Positions 10,820-22,320 of a stretch of DNA of 64,000 nt are shown piece by piece. Both the position numbers and the translations under genes were made by a program. Each line of letters begins with the position of its first letter. Position 1 is the stretch's first letter. The stretch comes from Zantedeschia hybrid cultivar (taxonomy: Eukaryota; Streptophyta; Magnoliopsida; Alismatales; Araceae), in the NCBI GenBank assembly GCA_030544215.1, contig JARZZO010000016.1, forward strand, positions 39,206,001 to 39,270,000, written 5' to 3'. Under the pieces are notes generated by a model. That model did no database searches and had not been told where the DNA came from. It saw nothing but the letters and a program-made list of their open reading frames with translations.

Positions 10820-11591
10820 TGATGGGGCAGAATCCGATTCGGCCCAATAGCGGCCCAACAAGCGGCCTTTAGCCCAACTGCACTCGGCCCAGCAAGCGGC
10901 CTTCAGCCCACCAGCGGCCTTCGGCCCAACAGCGGCCCAGCAAGCAGCCTTCAGCCCACTAGCGGCATTCGGCCCAACAACGGCCCAGCAAGCGGCCTTC
11001 AGCCCACTAGCGGCATTCGGCCCAACAGCGGCCCTCGGCCCAGTAGCCGTATCCGGCCCACTCCGGTGGGTTATTAGGCGCTAGGGCGGTTTATCAGTAA
11101 CCTAAAACATAGTCCTATATTGGCTGCAACAACCAGGTAACCTCTATCCTCCGTTATAAATAGAAGGCTATTATTACAAAAGGTAGGTCCAATGACCAAG
11201 GACTAAGCACTTAAGCTTCTTCTTTCCTTCCTTCGGAATCGAATCTTATTTAGAAGCTAACTTAACCATCGGAGGGGGGTTCTCTTGGGCCGAAGCCCGG
11301 GACCCTCGCTGACTGGTTCTTCTTCTTGCAGGGGCCTTGGTTCGAATCTTCGCCGATCTCTTCGTCCGGGTCGGCTTCGGCCACTGGACTAGGTTTTCTT
11401 CCTCATAGAGGTCTCGGCCTCATTCTTCTTCGGCTCCTTCATCCGGATACCCCTCGGTCAACGAAGTCTCGGCTACGCCCTCGGCTACGGAGCTCCGGTC
11501 CTGTATTCCGCCTGCGTCTCGATCCGGATCCCTGTCGGCTCTTCTCGGATTCTAATCTCGGAATCCGACAGTGATAGCTTCGGCTACATCA
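10820..11591 (+). repeat. 5' LTR of Tat-A
   Basis: Starts TGATGGGGCAG and ends GGCTACATCA. U3 carries about ten GGCCCA motifs between 10840 and 11065 and a TATAAATA box at 11155-11162. It is followed two bases later by the primer site. Confidence 0.95.
11155..11162 (+). promoter_or_regulatory. TATA box of Tat-A 5' LTR
   Basis: TATAAATA in the LTR, preceded by the GGCCCA array. Likely core promoter of the genomic RNA. The same box occurs in both LTRs of Tat-B (22999-23006 and 33650-33657, minus). Confidence 0.65.
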
Positions 11592-11593
11592 CT

Positions 11594-11610
11594 TGGCGCC
11601 GTCTGTGGGA
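11594..11610 (+). promoter_or_regulatory. Primer-binding site of Tat-A
   Basis: TGGCGCCGTCTGTGGGA, two bases after the LTR. The first nine bases match the complement of the tRNA-Asp 3' end (ACGGCGCCA); the rest does not extend that match. The same 17 bases serve Tat-B (32953-32969) and Tat-C (47111-47127). Confidence 0.8.
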
Positions 11611-11626
11611 AGCCCGACAAAAGGTC

Positions 11627-14600
11627 ATGTCTCATCGTTCGGTGACCAAACGATCCGATCAAGACGAGGCGGATACACGAGCGACTCCGACGCAGACACT
11701 CCACACCGAAGGTACTCCATCTGTTCTTCCGCAAGGTCCCGTCCTCCCAGCAATACCGGAGTCCCTTGCTCCCAGAGACGACCGAGTGGAAGAACTCCAG
11801 CAGCAAGTGGCCACACTGGCCGCTACTGTTACTTCTCTGGCACCACTGCGGGATATGGTGTCTGCTATCGCTCAGCACATGGGGTTGCTGAATCAGCCCA
11901 CACAGCAGGTACTGCCTCCTCCTCCTCAATATTGTCCTGCTCAGGCTACGAGGGTGCAGCCAACACCCTCGCGGGCGTCCCACGACGAAGCGGTTTTGGC
12001 ACGCAGCGAGCCATTCGGGCCGCAAGGCCGAATTCCTTGCGCCAGTTATATTATGACGGAGCCGAACAATGCTTCGTCCGGATTTCATCCGACTAAAGCC
12101 GAAGGACGTTCGGCTGCCACTTCAACCACCCCAGATCTGAACCGGCGACTGACGGCGATGAGAAAGGAAATGCAGCAGATGGTGTCCCGGCCGTATGGAG
12201 CACCTCTCGCCAGTACTATCCTGGAGCAAACTCCTTTCTCTCCAGAGCTTCTGGCAGTCGAGGTACCTTCCAACTTTAAATTGCCGAAAGGATCTCTGTA
12301 TGATGGGATGACAGATCTAGTCTGTCATTTCCAGAGATTCAATTCCTACCTCTCCGTCCGAGGGGTTTCTGCGACAGTTCGCTGCCGTCTCTTCCCCCTT
12401 ACCCAAGAAAAAACTGCCTTAACTTGGTTTGAAACGTTGGCTCCCAATTCCATTCATTCTCTAGTGCAGTTAGGCCAACTGTTTATCGACCAATTTTATG
12501 ATGCCACTCGGCAATGTAAAACTTCGGCCAGTCTGCTTGCCATTCGGCAAGGACGGACCGAGACCCTCCAAGAATATTTCACCAAGTTATGGGCCGAAGC
12601 AGCCCAGATTCCAAACCTGGACAGTTCGATTGCGGTCTCGGCTGTGATCAGCGGATGCACGGACGAGGGGCTTCTCAGCTCCATCGGAAAGCGCCATCCT
12701 CCCACCTTCCAGGACTTGGTGGTTCGGGCCCATAAATATATCAACCAAGAGACCCTGATGATGTCTAAGGGCAAAGGTATTGCCGAGACAGTATCGGCAG
12801 TTACCCCTCCGGCAACTCGTCCTCGCCCAGAAGATCATGAACCTTCTCGCAAGCGATACTGGAGAGAAGAATGGGACTGAGATAAGCACCGGGATCCGCA
12901 GCAACAGTATCTGCCATTACCTGCTCCACCCTCCCGAATGCTCATGGAGGTAAAAGGTATGCTTCGACAGCCTGAGCGCATCAAGACTGATCCTCGTCCA
13001 AGGGACTCCTGGAAATACTGCGAGTACCAACGGGAAACTGGGCATTCGACTGACGAATGTCGACACCTTCGGGAGGAGATTGATCGCGTCATCCGGGAAG
13101 GTCGCCTGCCGCAGTACCGACGAGTTCAAACTCAATAGCGACAGAACCGAGACACCCCCGAGACGTCAAGGCAATCCCAGCTCCCGGGTAAAGAAGCACC
13201 AGCTCAACCGAAAGTAACTTCGGCCCCGGCAGAAGCATCACACCAACGACCCAGTGCCGGGTCAATTATGATGATATCCGGAGGACCGGGAGAAGGAGCA
13301 AGATGTCGTCGAGCCGATGCAGCCACAGAAGTAGCATCGATCGATGCCAGGACGAAACAATCTCGTCAAGAAGACATCGTCTTCGGCCAGGAGGATCTGA
13401 CCGACGTTCAGGTCCCTCATGACGATGCCCTTGTTGTAAATGCTGTAATGAAAAGTTACGATGTTCATCGTATCTTTGTTTATAATGGAAGCGCTCCCAA
13501 TATACTTTTTTATGATTGCTTCCTAAAAATGGGTTTGAATGAGGCTGATATGAAGCCTCACCGGGGGCCTCTGTTCGGTTTTAATGGTGCACCCTGCCGG
13601 GTGGAGGGCATCGTCCGACTACCTGTGACCCTCGGTACAACACCAAAGCAACTAACTATTGAGACGGACTTTGCCGTCGTGAAGATCGATTCAGCCTACA
13701 ACGCCATTTTTGGCCGAAGGCTGATCGGAGGAATTGGAGTTGTGCCTTCGTCCTTCCATCAGAAGCTGAAATTCCGTACCGGTCATGGAGTCGGCGAGGC
13801 CAAGGGGAATCAAGAAGCTGCCCGACAGTGCTATATAATTTCGGTCAAAGGGAAGGCTGCGGCCGAATCCCTTTCCATCGAATCTTCAGCCGAAGCATCC
13901 CCAGGAGAGGAACTTATAACCATTCCGATTTCGGGAGGAGAAGGCCGAACACTGATGATAGGTTCCGGCCTTGAGAAGATTGAAGCCGAGAGACTTATCA
14001 ACTTCCTGAAGGAAAACCTCGACGTCTTCGCCTGGTCTCCTTCGGATATGCCCAGAGTCGACCCGGAGGTGGCAGAGCATCGGCTGCACGTCGACCCGAA
14101 TTTGCCTTCGGTCGAGCAGAAGCGGCGCACCTTCAATCAAGAAAAAAAGATGGCCATCCAGGTTGAAGTACAAAAAGGGTTAAACGCAGGACATCTCCGA
14201 GAGGTGCATCACCCCGAATGGATTGCTAATGTGGTGATGGTGCCCAAAAAGGACGGCAAATGGCAAATGTGTGTAGACTTCACTAACCTCAACAAGGCTT
14301 GTCCGATGGACAGTTTTCCGCTACCTCGGATAGACCAGATAGTGGACACCACTTCCGGCCATGAATTGCTCAGCTTCCTCGACACCTATTCAGGCTATCA
14401 TCATATCCGAATGCATCCAGATGATTTGAAAACAAGCTTTACAACCGATCTCGGCTTATATTGCTACACTCGGATGCCTTTCGGCCTGAAGAATGCTGGA
14501 GCAACTTATCAACGTCTCGTCAACAAAATGTTCTCTCCACAACTCAGCCAGAATATGGAGGTCTACATCGATGACATACTGGTAAAAAGCCGCGTCGCTG

Positions 14601-17157
14601 CTGATCATTTGACCGATTTGGCTGAAACATTTCTTACCTTGCGCAGGTATAAAATGAAGCTGAAACCTGCCAAGTGCTCCTTCGGCGTAGCCTCCGGGAA
14701 GTTCCTCAACTATATGGTCACTCGCCGAGGGGTGGAGGCAAATCCCGCGAAGGTTGTGGCCATTATTCAAATGCGCCCTCTGGCAAACGTCCGAGAAGTT
14801 CAAAGGCTAAGTGGGAGAGTTGCTACATTAAGCCGCTTCATGTCAAGGGCGGCGGATCACTGTTTCCCCTTCTTCAAGCTGCTAAAGAAGACTAGCAATT
14901 TCTCCTGGATAGACGAATGTCAGTCGGCCTTCGACCAGCTAAAAGCTTCTCTCTCCAACGTTCCTGTTTTATCTAAACCGGTCTGAGGAGAGCAACTGTT
15001 TGTTTATCTTGCCGCTTCTGAAGCAGCTATCAGTGCCATCCTCATCCGGGAAGAAGATGGTATTCAAAGGCCAGTTTATTATGTAAGTCGAGCGCTCCAC
15101 GGAGCGGAGCTTCGATATTCGGCTCTTGAAAAGCTGGCCTTAGCCCTCATTGCTTCCGCGAGGAGGCTCCGGCCCTATTTCCTCGCACATTCAATGAAGG
15201 TCTTCACGGATCAACCTTTGAAGCAAGTTCTCTCTCAGCCGAAAGTGTCCGGGAGACTAGCAAAATGGACGATCGAACTGGGAGAGTTCGACATCTCTTA
15301 TGGGCCTCGGACTGCAATAAAAGCTCAAGCTTTGGTCGACTTCATTGCTGAACTCACTCCCGAATCATCTTCAGCCCCTCAGCCGGAAATAATCAGAGCA
15401 AATCCTAAAGCTAAAGTCACTTCGGCTCTTTTTTCCTCGGCGGATGAATGGCAGTTATACGTAGACGGATCTGCATGCTCTTCGGGTAGTGGCGCTGGGT
15501 GGATCCTGCCATCTCCGGAAGGGGTAGTCATAGAGTACGCTCTACACTTCACCTTCCCGGCTACCAACAATGCCGCCGAGTACGAAGCCCTTATATCAGG
15601 CCTTCGAGCTGCTAGAAGGCTCGGTGCGCAGAAGATAAAGGCATTCAGCGACTCTCAGCTTATCGTCAACCAAATCATCGGGGAATACGAGGCCCGAAAC
15701 GCATTTATGGCGTCCTATCTCCAGGTAACTCGCAAGATCATAGCTGAATTCATTTCTTTTGAGATCATGCAAATCCCTCGGGCCGAGAACAATCGAGCCG
15801 ATGCCCTTTCTCGGCTAGCATCAACTCAAAATGGGGGAGGTGGCCGAATGGTCTTAGTAGAAGAGCTGTCTGAGCCAAGTCTCGGCGAATCCGAAGTCAT
15901 GCAAGTGAATGAGTCCGAAGGGGAGACCTGGATGACTCCCTTAATTGCCTTTCTCCTCCGAGAAGAGGTCCCGTCTGATCAGAAAGAAGCGAGACACATC
16001 CGGCAGCGTTCTTCTCATTTTCTAATTCTAGATGGTGTGCTTTTTCCTTCGGCCGGCCACTCCTCCGATGTCTCGGCCCGTCCAAAGCCAACTATGCCCT
16101 TCGAGAAGTACATGTAGGAATCTGCGGAGCATATGCAGGAGGAAGGGTTTTGATCCATAAACTCTTAAGGCAAGGGTACTGGTGGCCGACACTCCGAGGG
16201 GACGCAGCTGCTCTCGTCCGCTGCTGTGACCAGTGCCAGAGATACAACCCCAGGATTCACCAGTCAGCAACCCTTCTGACACCTTTGTCGGACCCTTGGC
16301 CTTTCACCCAATGGGGGATTGATATTTTGGGACGTTTTCCCATTGCCACCGGCCAGAGAAAATTCCTTATTGTAGCGGTGGATTATTTCACCAAGTAGGT
16401 TGAAGCCAAACCCCTCGTGTCTATCACAGACAATAATGCATGGTGCTTCGTATGGAAGTCCATCATTTGCCGCTATGGCATCCCTCGGGCAATCATCTCA
16501 GACAATGGCAAGCAGTTTGACAACCATCGGTTCAAAGACAACTGTGCAAGCTTCGGTATCCTACATAAATTCGCTTCAGTTGCACACCCTCGGACGAATG
16601 GCCAAGTCAAAGTCACTAACCGAAGCATATTGCAAGGACTGAAGACACGTCTTGGCAAGGCTAAAGGTTGATGGGTCGAAGAGTTACCAAGTGTTCTATG
16701 GGCTTATCGAACAACAAGCCGAATCCCTACCGGAGAAACCCCATTCCGAATGGCATACGGAGTGGAAGCTGTTATTCCCGTTGAAATCAGCCTGCCATCG
16801 CTGAGGGTTCTCGCTTATGATCCGAAGGATAATGATGAAGTCCTGAGGGATCACCTTGATCTGATAGAAGAAACCAGGGATCAAGCTCGCATTCGGCTAG
16901 CAGCATATCAACAATGCATGGCGAGATATCACAACACTCGAGTGAAGCCTCGAAATTTTGAAGCCGGAGACCTCGTATTGCGGAACGCCCATGTATCCAA
17001 GCCGGCCGAAGCCGCAGGGAAGCTTTCTCCAAATTGGGAGGGCCCTTATCAGGTAAGAGAAGTAATCCGACGAGGGGCCTATCGGCTGGAGACCCATTCG
17101 GGCCAGCCTCTCCCTCGCACTTGGAATGTGGAGCGCCTTCGGCGCTATTTTGTATAA
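11627..17157 (+). pseudogene. Tat-A gag-pol polyprotein (decayed)
   Basis: Starts MSHRSVTKRS at 11627, 36 bases after the LTR. Gag (11627-about 13140) includes the retrotransposon-gag fold (FETLAPNSIHSLVQLGQLF) and a knuckle-like HSTDECRHLR segment. The protease motif reads VYNGSAPNILF, where Tat-B and Tat-C have VDNGSAPN, so the catalytic Asp is lost. RT follows (VPKKDGKWQMCVDF, FPLPRIDQIVD, VYIDDILVKS), then RNase H, archaeal-type RNase H (YVDGSACSSGSGAGW, SDSQL, NRADALSRL), and integrase (HHCC near 16150-16250, DYFTK, SDNGKQFD, AHPRTNGQ). Stops include TGA at 12878, TAG at 13136, TGA at 14984, TAG at 16397 and TGA at 16669. Most are C-to-T or G-to-A relative to the other copies. A frameshift lies near 16050. 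Confidence 0.93.
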
Positions 17158-17221
17158 GGTATTTTCCCAGATTCAACCGGACACCTTGAATGAATATTTT
17201 GTTCCGAAATGTGGTATCCGG

Positions 17222-17735
17222 CATTATTCTAAGTCCGTGTAAACCGTATCGGGAGTGGCCTCGGCCATGCAAACCGTATCAGGAGCGGCACTACTCTAAG
17301 TCTGTATAAATCGTACCGGGAGTGGCCTCGGCCATGCAAACCGTGTTGGGAGCGGCACTACTCTAAGTCCGTGTAACCGTACCGGGAGTGGCCTCGGCCA
17401 TGCAAACCGTATCGGGAGCGGCACTACTCTAAGTCCGTGTAAACCGTACCAGGAGTGGCCTCGGCCATGCAAACCGTATCGATAGCGGCATTATTCTAAG
17501 TCCGTGCAAACCGTACCGGGAGTGGCCTCGGCCATGCAAACCGTGTCGGGAGCGGCCTCGGCCATGCAAACCGTGTCGGGAGCGGCATTATTCTAAGTCC
17601 GTGTAAACTGTACCGGGAGTGGCCTCGGCCATGCAAACCGTATCGGGAGCGGCACTACTCTAAGTCCGTGCAAACCGTACCGGGAGTGGCTTCGGCCATG
17701 AAAACCGTACCAGGAGCGGCATGGCTTCGGCCACA
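17222..17735 (+). repeat. 67-bp tandem repeat array in Tat-A
   Basis: About seven copies of a unit containing AAACCGTACCGGGAGTGGC, then CTCGGCCATGCAAACCGTAT, then CTACTCTAAGTCCGTGT, between pol and the antisense gene. Each unit is two diverged halves, each with a (C)CGTA(C/T)CGGGAG core. The homologous array in Tat-C has a 69-bp unit. Confidence 0.85.
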
Positions 17736-17882
17736 TACAAGACCGAGCTCAGTTATCTACCCAGAACAATATGCCATAAAACAAGCAAGTACAAATCATT
17801 TCTATATATGCAAGTACAAAAGTAGGCCATGTGCCCGGCCTCGGCATTTTGAAAGCAAAAACAACCGGGACAAGCCCCCGGA

Positions 17883-20277
17883 TTAGCTGTCGGCGTCCTC
17901 GCCATCCACATCAACGGGAGTACGGCCTGGGGACGTCGGAGAAGCATGGTCCGTACCCACCGCGGCGCCTTCCGGAGAAGCCAGGATGCTTTCGGCCTTG
18001 AGCTGTCGCCCCCAGGTTAAGAGCTCTTCGCCTGCTTCTTCAGTGGGGAAGCCGAAACCAGTCAGATCTGTGTTCGGACAAGAATTTTGGGCAATGGTCA
18101 TCCCCAGATCAAACATGGTCGCGGCCGCCTTAGCCCCGGCGTCGAGCATTTCATCGGCGTATTCCGGGCCCTCCTTATAACTCGCCATGGCCGTGCGAGC
18201 GACGTCGTCGGCTTCCTTGGTCTTGGCCTCCAAATCCGCCTTCAGGGCCGATACGGCTTCGGCGTGGCGGCGGCGGTCCTCGTCCCGCTCCTTCTCCTTG
18301 TCCTGGATCTCAGCCTTTTAAAGATGCGATCTCAGCTCGGGCACTCCTTCTCGGCCTTCTTCTTGACCTCCAAGGTGGTATAAATCACCTCTTTCTGCCC
18401 GTCCAGCTCGGACCGCATCTGCGAGTTTGCCCCGATGAGGACATCGATGCTAGCCTTGAGATCCCGCCGCACCGAGGCCACCTTACCCGAAGCCAGCTGG
18501 TCCGAGGCCTGGTCGATGTCCTGAAGCTTCTGCTAGATTAGGGCCTGGCGGCGAGCGAGAGCCCCGCACATGACCGCGGCCTACAGCAGAAAGAAAGAAA
18601 AACGTGAGCCGAAGCAACTAACGGAAACAACGGCAAATAAAGACGAAGAGGGAGGTCTCACCTGGATGGCGTGTCGGACGTATTGCAGGGACAAGCCTTC
18701 CGAAGAAACCTCCCTGATCTTGTCCCCGGCCATCGGGATGGTCAAGCCCCGAGCCAGGCGCAGGCACGTCTGGGAGTCATCCAGACTGTCGTCTGTAAAG
18801 ACCGCCGTGTCCGGGCGCCATGGCTCGTTCCGGTACTCCCGAGACATATGGGTCCCGGCCGCCCCGAACAGATACGACCACACCGTATCCGCCGCGGCGC
18901 CAGTGACCGAAGGGGAATTGCCCCTCTGCGGCTGGGGAGGCGACGAGAGCGGAGCATCCCTTCCCGTGACCGACCTCTTGGTTGCCGGGGCAGATTCCCT
19001 CTCGTCGAGGTCGTCCGGGCGTCTTCGCTTCTCGGGCCGCTCACTCCCCCCGGCGACCGCCTTCCCCTTCCGTCGCTCCCTCTCGAGAGTAGCGGCAGCC
19101 ACACGGCCTTCGGCGGAAGCCGCTGTCTGCCTCGCCGGCCGAGTGCTCGGGGCCGAAACTACTCCAGCAGACCTCCCTTCCGCAGGCCGCGGCTGGGACG
19201 GTCGAGACGATGCGGGTTGCCGAGAGATCCGGCTCATAAGGCCCCTGAGACCAGACATTTTTGAAAGCAGAAAAGAAGAAGAGTTAGCAAAAGTTCAACA
19301 GTAATTTATGACCCAAAGCCGACTTACCCCCGGCCATTGCTTCGGCGCCCTCTTCGGACAGACGGACTTCAGCTGGAGCCCTGGTCGCGGTATCCCTCGC
19401 CTCGGCCTCTCCCGGGGCATCTTCAAGAGGAAGGTAGGGAAAGGCCCGGGCAGGAGAGTGTGACGGATCCGGCCAGGCTCCCATCTCTATAAACCTGTCC
19501 TCGTCCTCGAGAAGCTCCACAATGTTGTACGGAGCGTCATCCTTGAAGAGGTGGGCAGTCAGAAATGCCCTCGGCCAAGGGCCCCTATTCAGTAGGAAAG
19601 GGCCAGACGCCCTTATTCCCCTCCGGCAGAGAAACAATAAAGAAGTCCTCCTTCCAATGATGAATGGACGAGGGCTTCCCAGAGAAAATCCCCCGGCCGA
19701 AGCGGAGAACAAAGTAAAACCAAGAAGACCTCCCCTGAGGTTTGATCTTGAAGAGATAGTGAAAGATATTTACAGAGGGGATGAAGTCAAGGATGGACTT
19801 GAGGGCCAAAAAAGCGTAGACCGTCCGCCAGGAATTCGGGAAGAATTGAGACGGGGCCAGTTCGTAAAAGCTCAAAAGGTTTACAACAAAAAGATGAAGG
19901 GGAAGGCGAAAGCCTGCCCGGAAGATGTGCTCGTAAATCGAGAAGCAGCCCGGCCGAATGGAGTTGGCTCTTGTACGACTCCCGGGACGGATGGGAATCA
20001 TGCAAGAGGGAATCAGATAGTAGTTAGTTATGCTCTTAAGTTCATCGACATCAAGAGCACAAACTACGTCCGAGACCGTCTCGACCTGGCGACGACCTGT
20101 AGTGGTAGGCTTGGCAGCAGCCGGGACAGGTTTTGCCTCGTCCGCCATAACATAAAGGAAAGAGTTCGAAGAAAAAGGATACGACAGAGAAGATTGGGGA
20201 CTAGGTCGAGACGAGGAGCACGACGAGCTGCTTTCGGCCGAAAAGTTGCTCTCGGCCGAAGAAGAACTACCGGACAT
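17883..20277 (-). pseudogene. Antisense gene of Tat-A (Transposase_28-like, two introns)
   Basis: Opposite strand to gag-pol. Exon 1 starts at 20277 (MSGSSSSAESNFSAE): a Ser-rich leader, then the conserved domain (GFRLPLHLFVVNLLSFYELA, SQFFPNSWRTVYAFLAL, FRYLF-type FHYLFKI, GRGIFSGKPSSIHHWKEDFF) of the 'putative gypsy type transposon' family. Intron 1 is about 19261-19327 (GTAAGT, CTAAC present), but its 3' end reads CAA rather than CAG. Exon 2 ends RTHMSREYRNEP-type, EGLSLQYVRHAIQ. Intron 2 is 18581-18661 (GTGAG...TGTAG). Exon 3 is a coiled coil ending in VDVDGEDADS. Frameshifts interrupt exon 1 near 19585 and exon 3. Function is unknown. Nuclear DNA binding has been supposed for the family but is not shown here. 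Confidence 0.82.
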
Positions 20278-20484
20278 GAATCAAAAGAGGAAAAGGCTGG
20301 AGCTGAGGCTTACCCTCAGATTAGGAACTTCCCGGCGATGGACAAGACGTCTCCGGACGACTTCGATGGAACACTCGCAGCTGGAGAAGAAAAGACGTTC
20401 GCGGCGCTGCTCGCAGGAACGCTCTGGCGCGGAGAGGAAGAGAGAGAGAATGCGAAGGAACAGTGATAAGGCAAAAGAAGCCGA

Positions 20485-20492
20485 TATTTATA
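20485..20492 (-). promoter_or_regulatory. TATA box of the Tat-A antisense gene
   Basis: TATAAATA on the minus strand, about 210 bases upstream of the antisense start codon (20277). Equivalent boxes occur at 23988-23995 (Tat-B) and 38169-38176 (Tat-C). Confidence 0.6.
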
Positions 20493-21171
20493 GAAGGGCC
20501 TAGGGGGGTCGGATGGCGAGCCGACAGCCGAGATCCTTTAACCCCTCGGCTCCACCTCGCTCGGATGTTCTACACGTGTCCCGTCCTTCGCCATGATGAC
20601 GAGCAGGCTGCCGGATCGAGAAGAGGTGATCAACGGCCAAAGCGGCCTAACCCTTCGGCTATTCATCCGGATGCTCGCCACATGTCCCGATCCTCGTGTC
20701 GGGGGCCGGAGAGGCAGTGATCTAGGTGAAGTTTCGGGCAGAGAGCCGAGATGACCGCGATCCAAGTGATGACTGTTGACGGCTGAGATCTTTTTGTGCT
20801 TTCGGGTACCCGCGGGATCTCAAGCACGTGTCCTGTGTTTTCTGTGATGCGACTATGAAGGCGGGAGATTCAAAGTCTTTTCCGCCCTCACTTAGCGTTC
20901 CAAAGTGTTCTGGCAGCCTTGCCCTTTCACAACTTGGGACGAAGGTATTCGTCACCAAGTCTTGGCTTGAGACGAAAGTATCTACGACAGGGTCTCGGCT
21001 TGAGACGAAGCTATTTGTCACCAACTATCGGCCGACTTAGGACAAAGCCAAGTCTCCCGGTTTTCAAAGAAGGAACGAGACCAACGGTTTCAGACGAGAA
21101 ACTTGTTAGATTTTATTTTTCCGTAAGGGCTTCGGACTTTACTCCCTCCGTCTCATGAAATTGAGAATGAC

Positions 21172-21188
21172 GAGAGTAGGGGGCCATG
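21172..21188 (+). promoter_or_regulatory. Polypurine tract of Tat-A
   Basis: GAGAGTAGGGGGCCATG just before the 3' LTR. Purine-rich primer for plus-strand synthesis. Tat-B and Tat-C have the same element (GAGTGGGGGGCTATG) next to their 3' LTRs. Confidence 0.8.
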
Positions 21189-22103
21189 TGATGGGGCAAA
21201 ATCCGATTCGGCCCAATAGCGGCCCAGCAAGCGGCCTTTAGCCCAACTGCACTTGGCCCAGCAAGCGGCCTTCAGCCCAACTGCACTTGGCCCAGCAAGC
21301 GGCCTTCAGCCCAACTGCACTTGGCCCAGCAAGCGGCCTTCAGCCCAACTGCACTTGGCCCAGCAAGCGGCCTTCAGCCCAACTGCACTTGGCCCAGCAA
21401 GCGGCCTTCAGCCCACCAGCGGCCTTCGGCCCAACAGCGGCCCAGCAAGGGGCCTTCAGCCCACTAGCTGCATTCGGCCCAATAGCGGCCCAACAAGCGG
21501 CCTTCAGCCCACTAGCGGCATTTGGCCCAACAGCGGCCCTCGGCCCAGTAGCCGTATCCGGCCCACTGTGGTGGGTTATTAGGCGCTATGGTGGTTTATC
21601 AGTAACCTAAAACATAGTCCTATATCGGCTGCAACAACTAGGTAACCTCTATACTCAGTTATAAATAGAAGGCTATTTATTACAAAAGGCAGGTCCAATG
21701 ACCAAGCACCATAGTCCAAGCACTTAAGCTTCTTCTTTCCTTCCTTCTGAATCGAATCTTCTTCAGAAGCTAACTTAACCGTCGTAGGGGTTTCTCTTGG
21801 GCCGAAGCCCGGGACCCTCGCTGACTGGTTCTTCTTCTTGCAGGGGCCTCAGTTCGAATCTTCCCCGACCTCTTCGTCCGAGTCGGCTTCGGCTACTGGA
21901 CTAGGTTTTCTTCCTCATAGAGGTCTCGGCCTCATTCTTCTCCGGCTCCTTCATCCAGATACCCCTCGGTCAACGGAGTCTCGGCTACGCCCTCGGCTAC
22001 GGAGCTCCGGTCCTGTATTCCGCCTGCGTCTTGATCTGGATCCCTGTCAGCTCTTCTCGGATTCTAATCTCGGAATCCGACAGTGATAGCTTCGGCTACA
22101 TCA
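21189..22103 (+). repeat. 3' LTR of Tat-A, with 34-bp repeat expansion
   Basis: Starts TGATGGGGCAAAATCC and ends GGCTACATCA. From about 21240 to 21410 a 34-bp unit containing CCCAACTGCACTTGGCCCAG and CAAGCGGCCTTCAG is repeated about five times. The 5' LTR has a single related unit. This explains most of the length difference between the LTRs. Confidence 0.93.
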
Positions 22104-22290
22104 CTAACAATTTGGGTTTGAACAAAGCGGATACATTCATTAGTAAAGCCGAAGTTAACAGGGGTACCCTTGAGACAAGGTTAAGACCTAGGGCTAGAGG
22201 ACGCAATTATCTAATAAAGCGACCCACCTGTCATATAACAATTGTATTGAAAGATAAATCTAAAAAATGGAAATATTCATTTAAATCTTA
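22104..22290 (+). pseudogene. rpl22: Plastid rpl22, 3' part
   Basis: Resumes after Tat-A with the duplicated CTAAC, then NLGLNKADTFISKAEVN and RPTCHITIVLKDKS, the conserved L22 C-terminal part, and a stop at 22288-22290. Together with 10541-10819 it is one gene split by Tat-A. Confidence 0.92.
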
Positions 22291-22315
22291 GATTCATATT
22301 TAGAAATAATATATG

Positions 22316-22320
22316 GATGG
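22316..22320 (+). repeat. Target-site duplication of Tat-B (left)
   Basis: GATGG directly before TGATGTAGAC, matched by GATGG at 34027-34031 directly after CATCA. Confidence 0.93.

Larger units (their letters stand above)
10820..22103 (+). mobile_element. Tat-A: Tat-lineage Ty3/gypsy retrotransposon
   Basis: About 11.3 kb, bounded by TGATG...CATCA and the 5-bp TSD CTAAC. Order: LTR (10820-11591), PBS, gag-pol (11627-17157), a 67-bp tandem repeat array, an antisense gene (20277-17883), polypurine tract and LTR (21189-22103). A second, archaeal-type RNase H before integrase marks the Tat clade. Gag-pol has many stops and frameshifts, so it is not autonomous. The LTRs differ in length (772 and 915 bp) because of tandem repeat expansion. 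Confidence 0.95.

Noticed and set aside
17222..17735. CRISPR-like direct repeats
   Set aside because: Units follow each other without unique spacers, and the setting is a plant retrotransposon.
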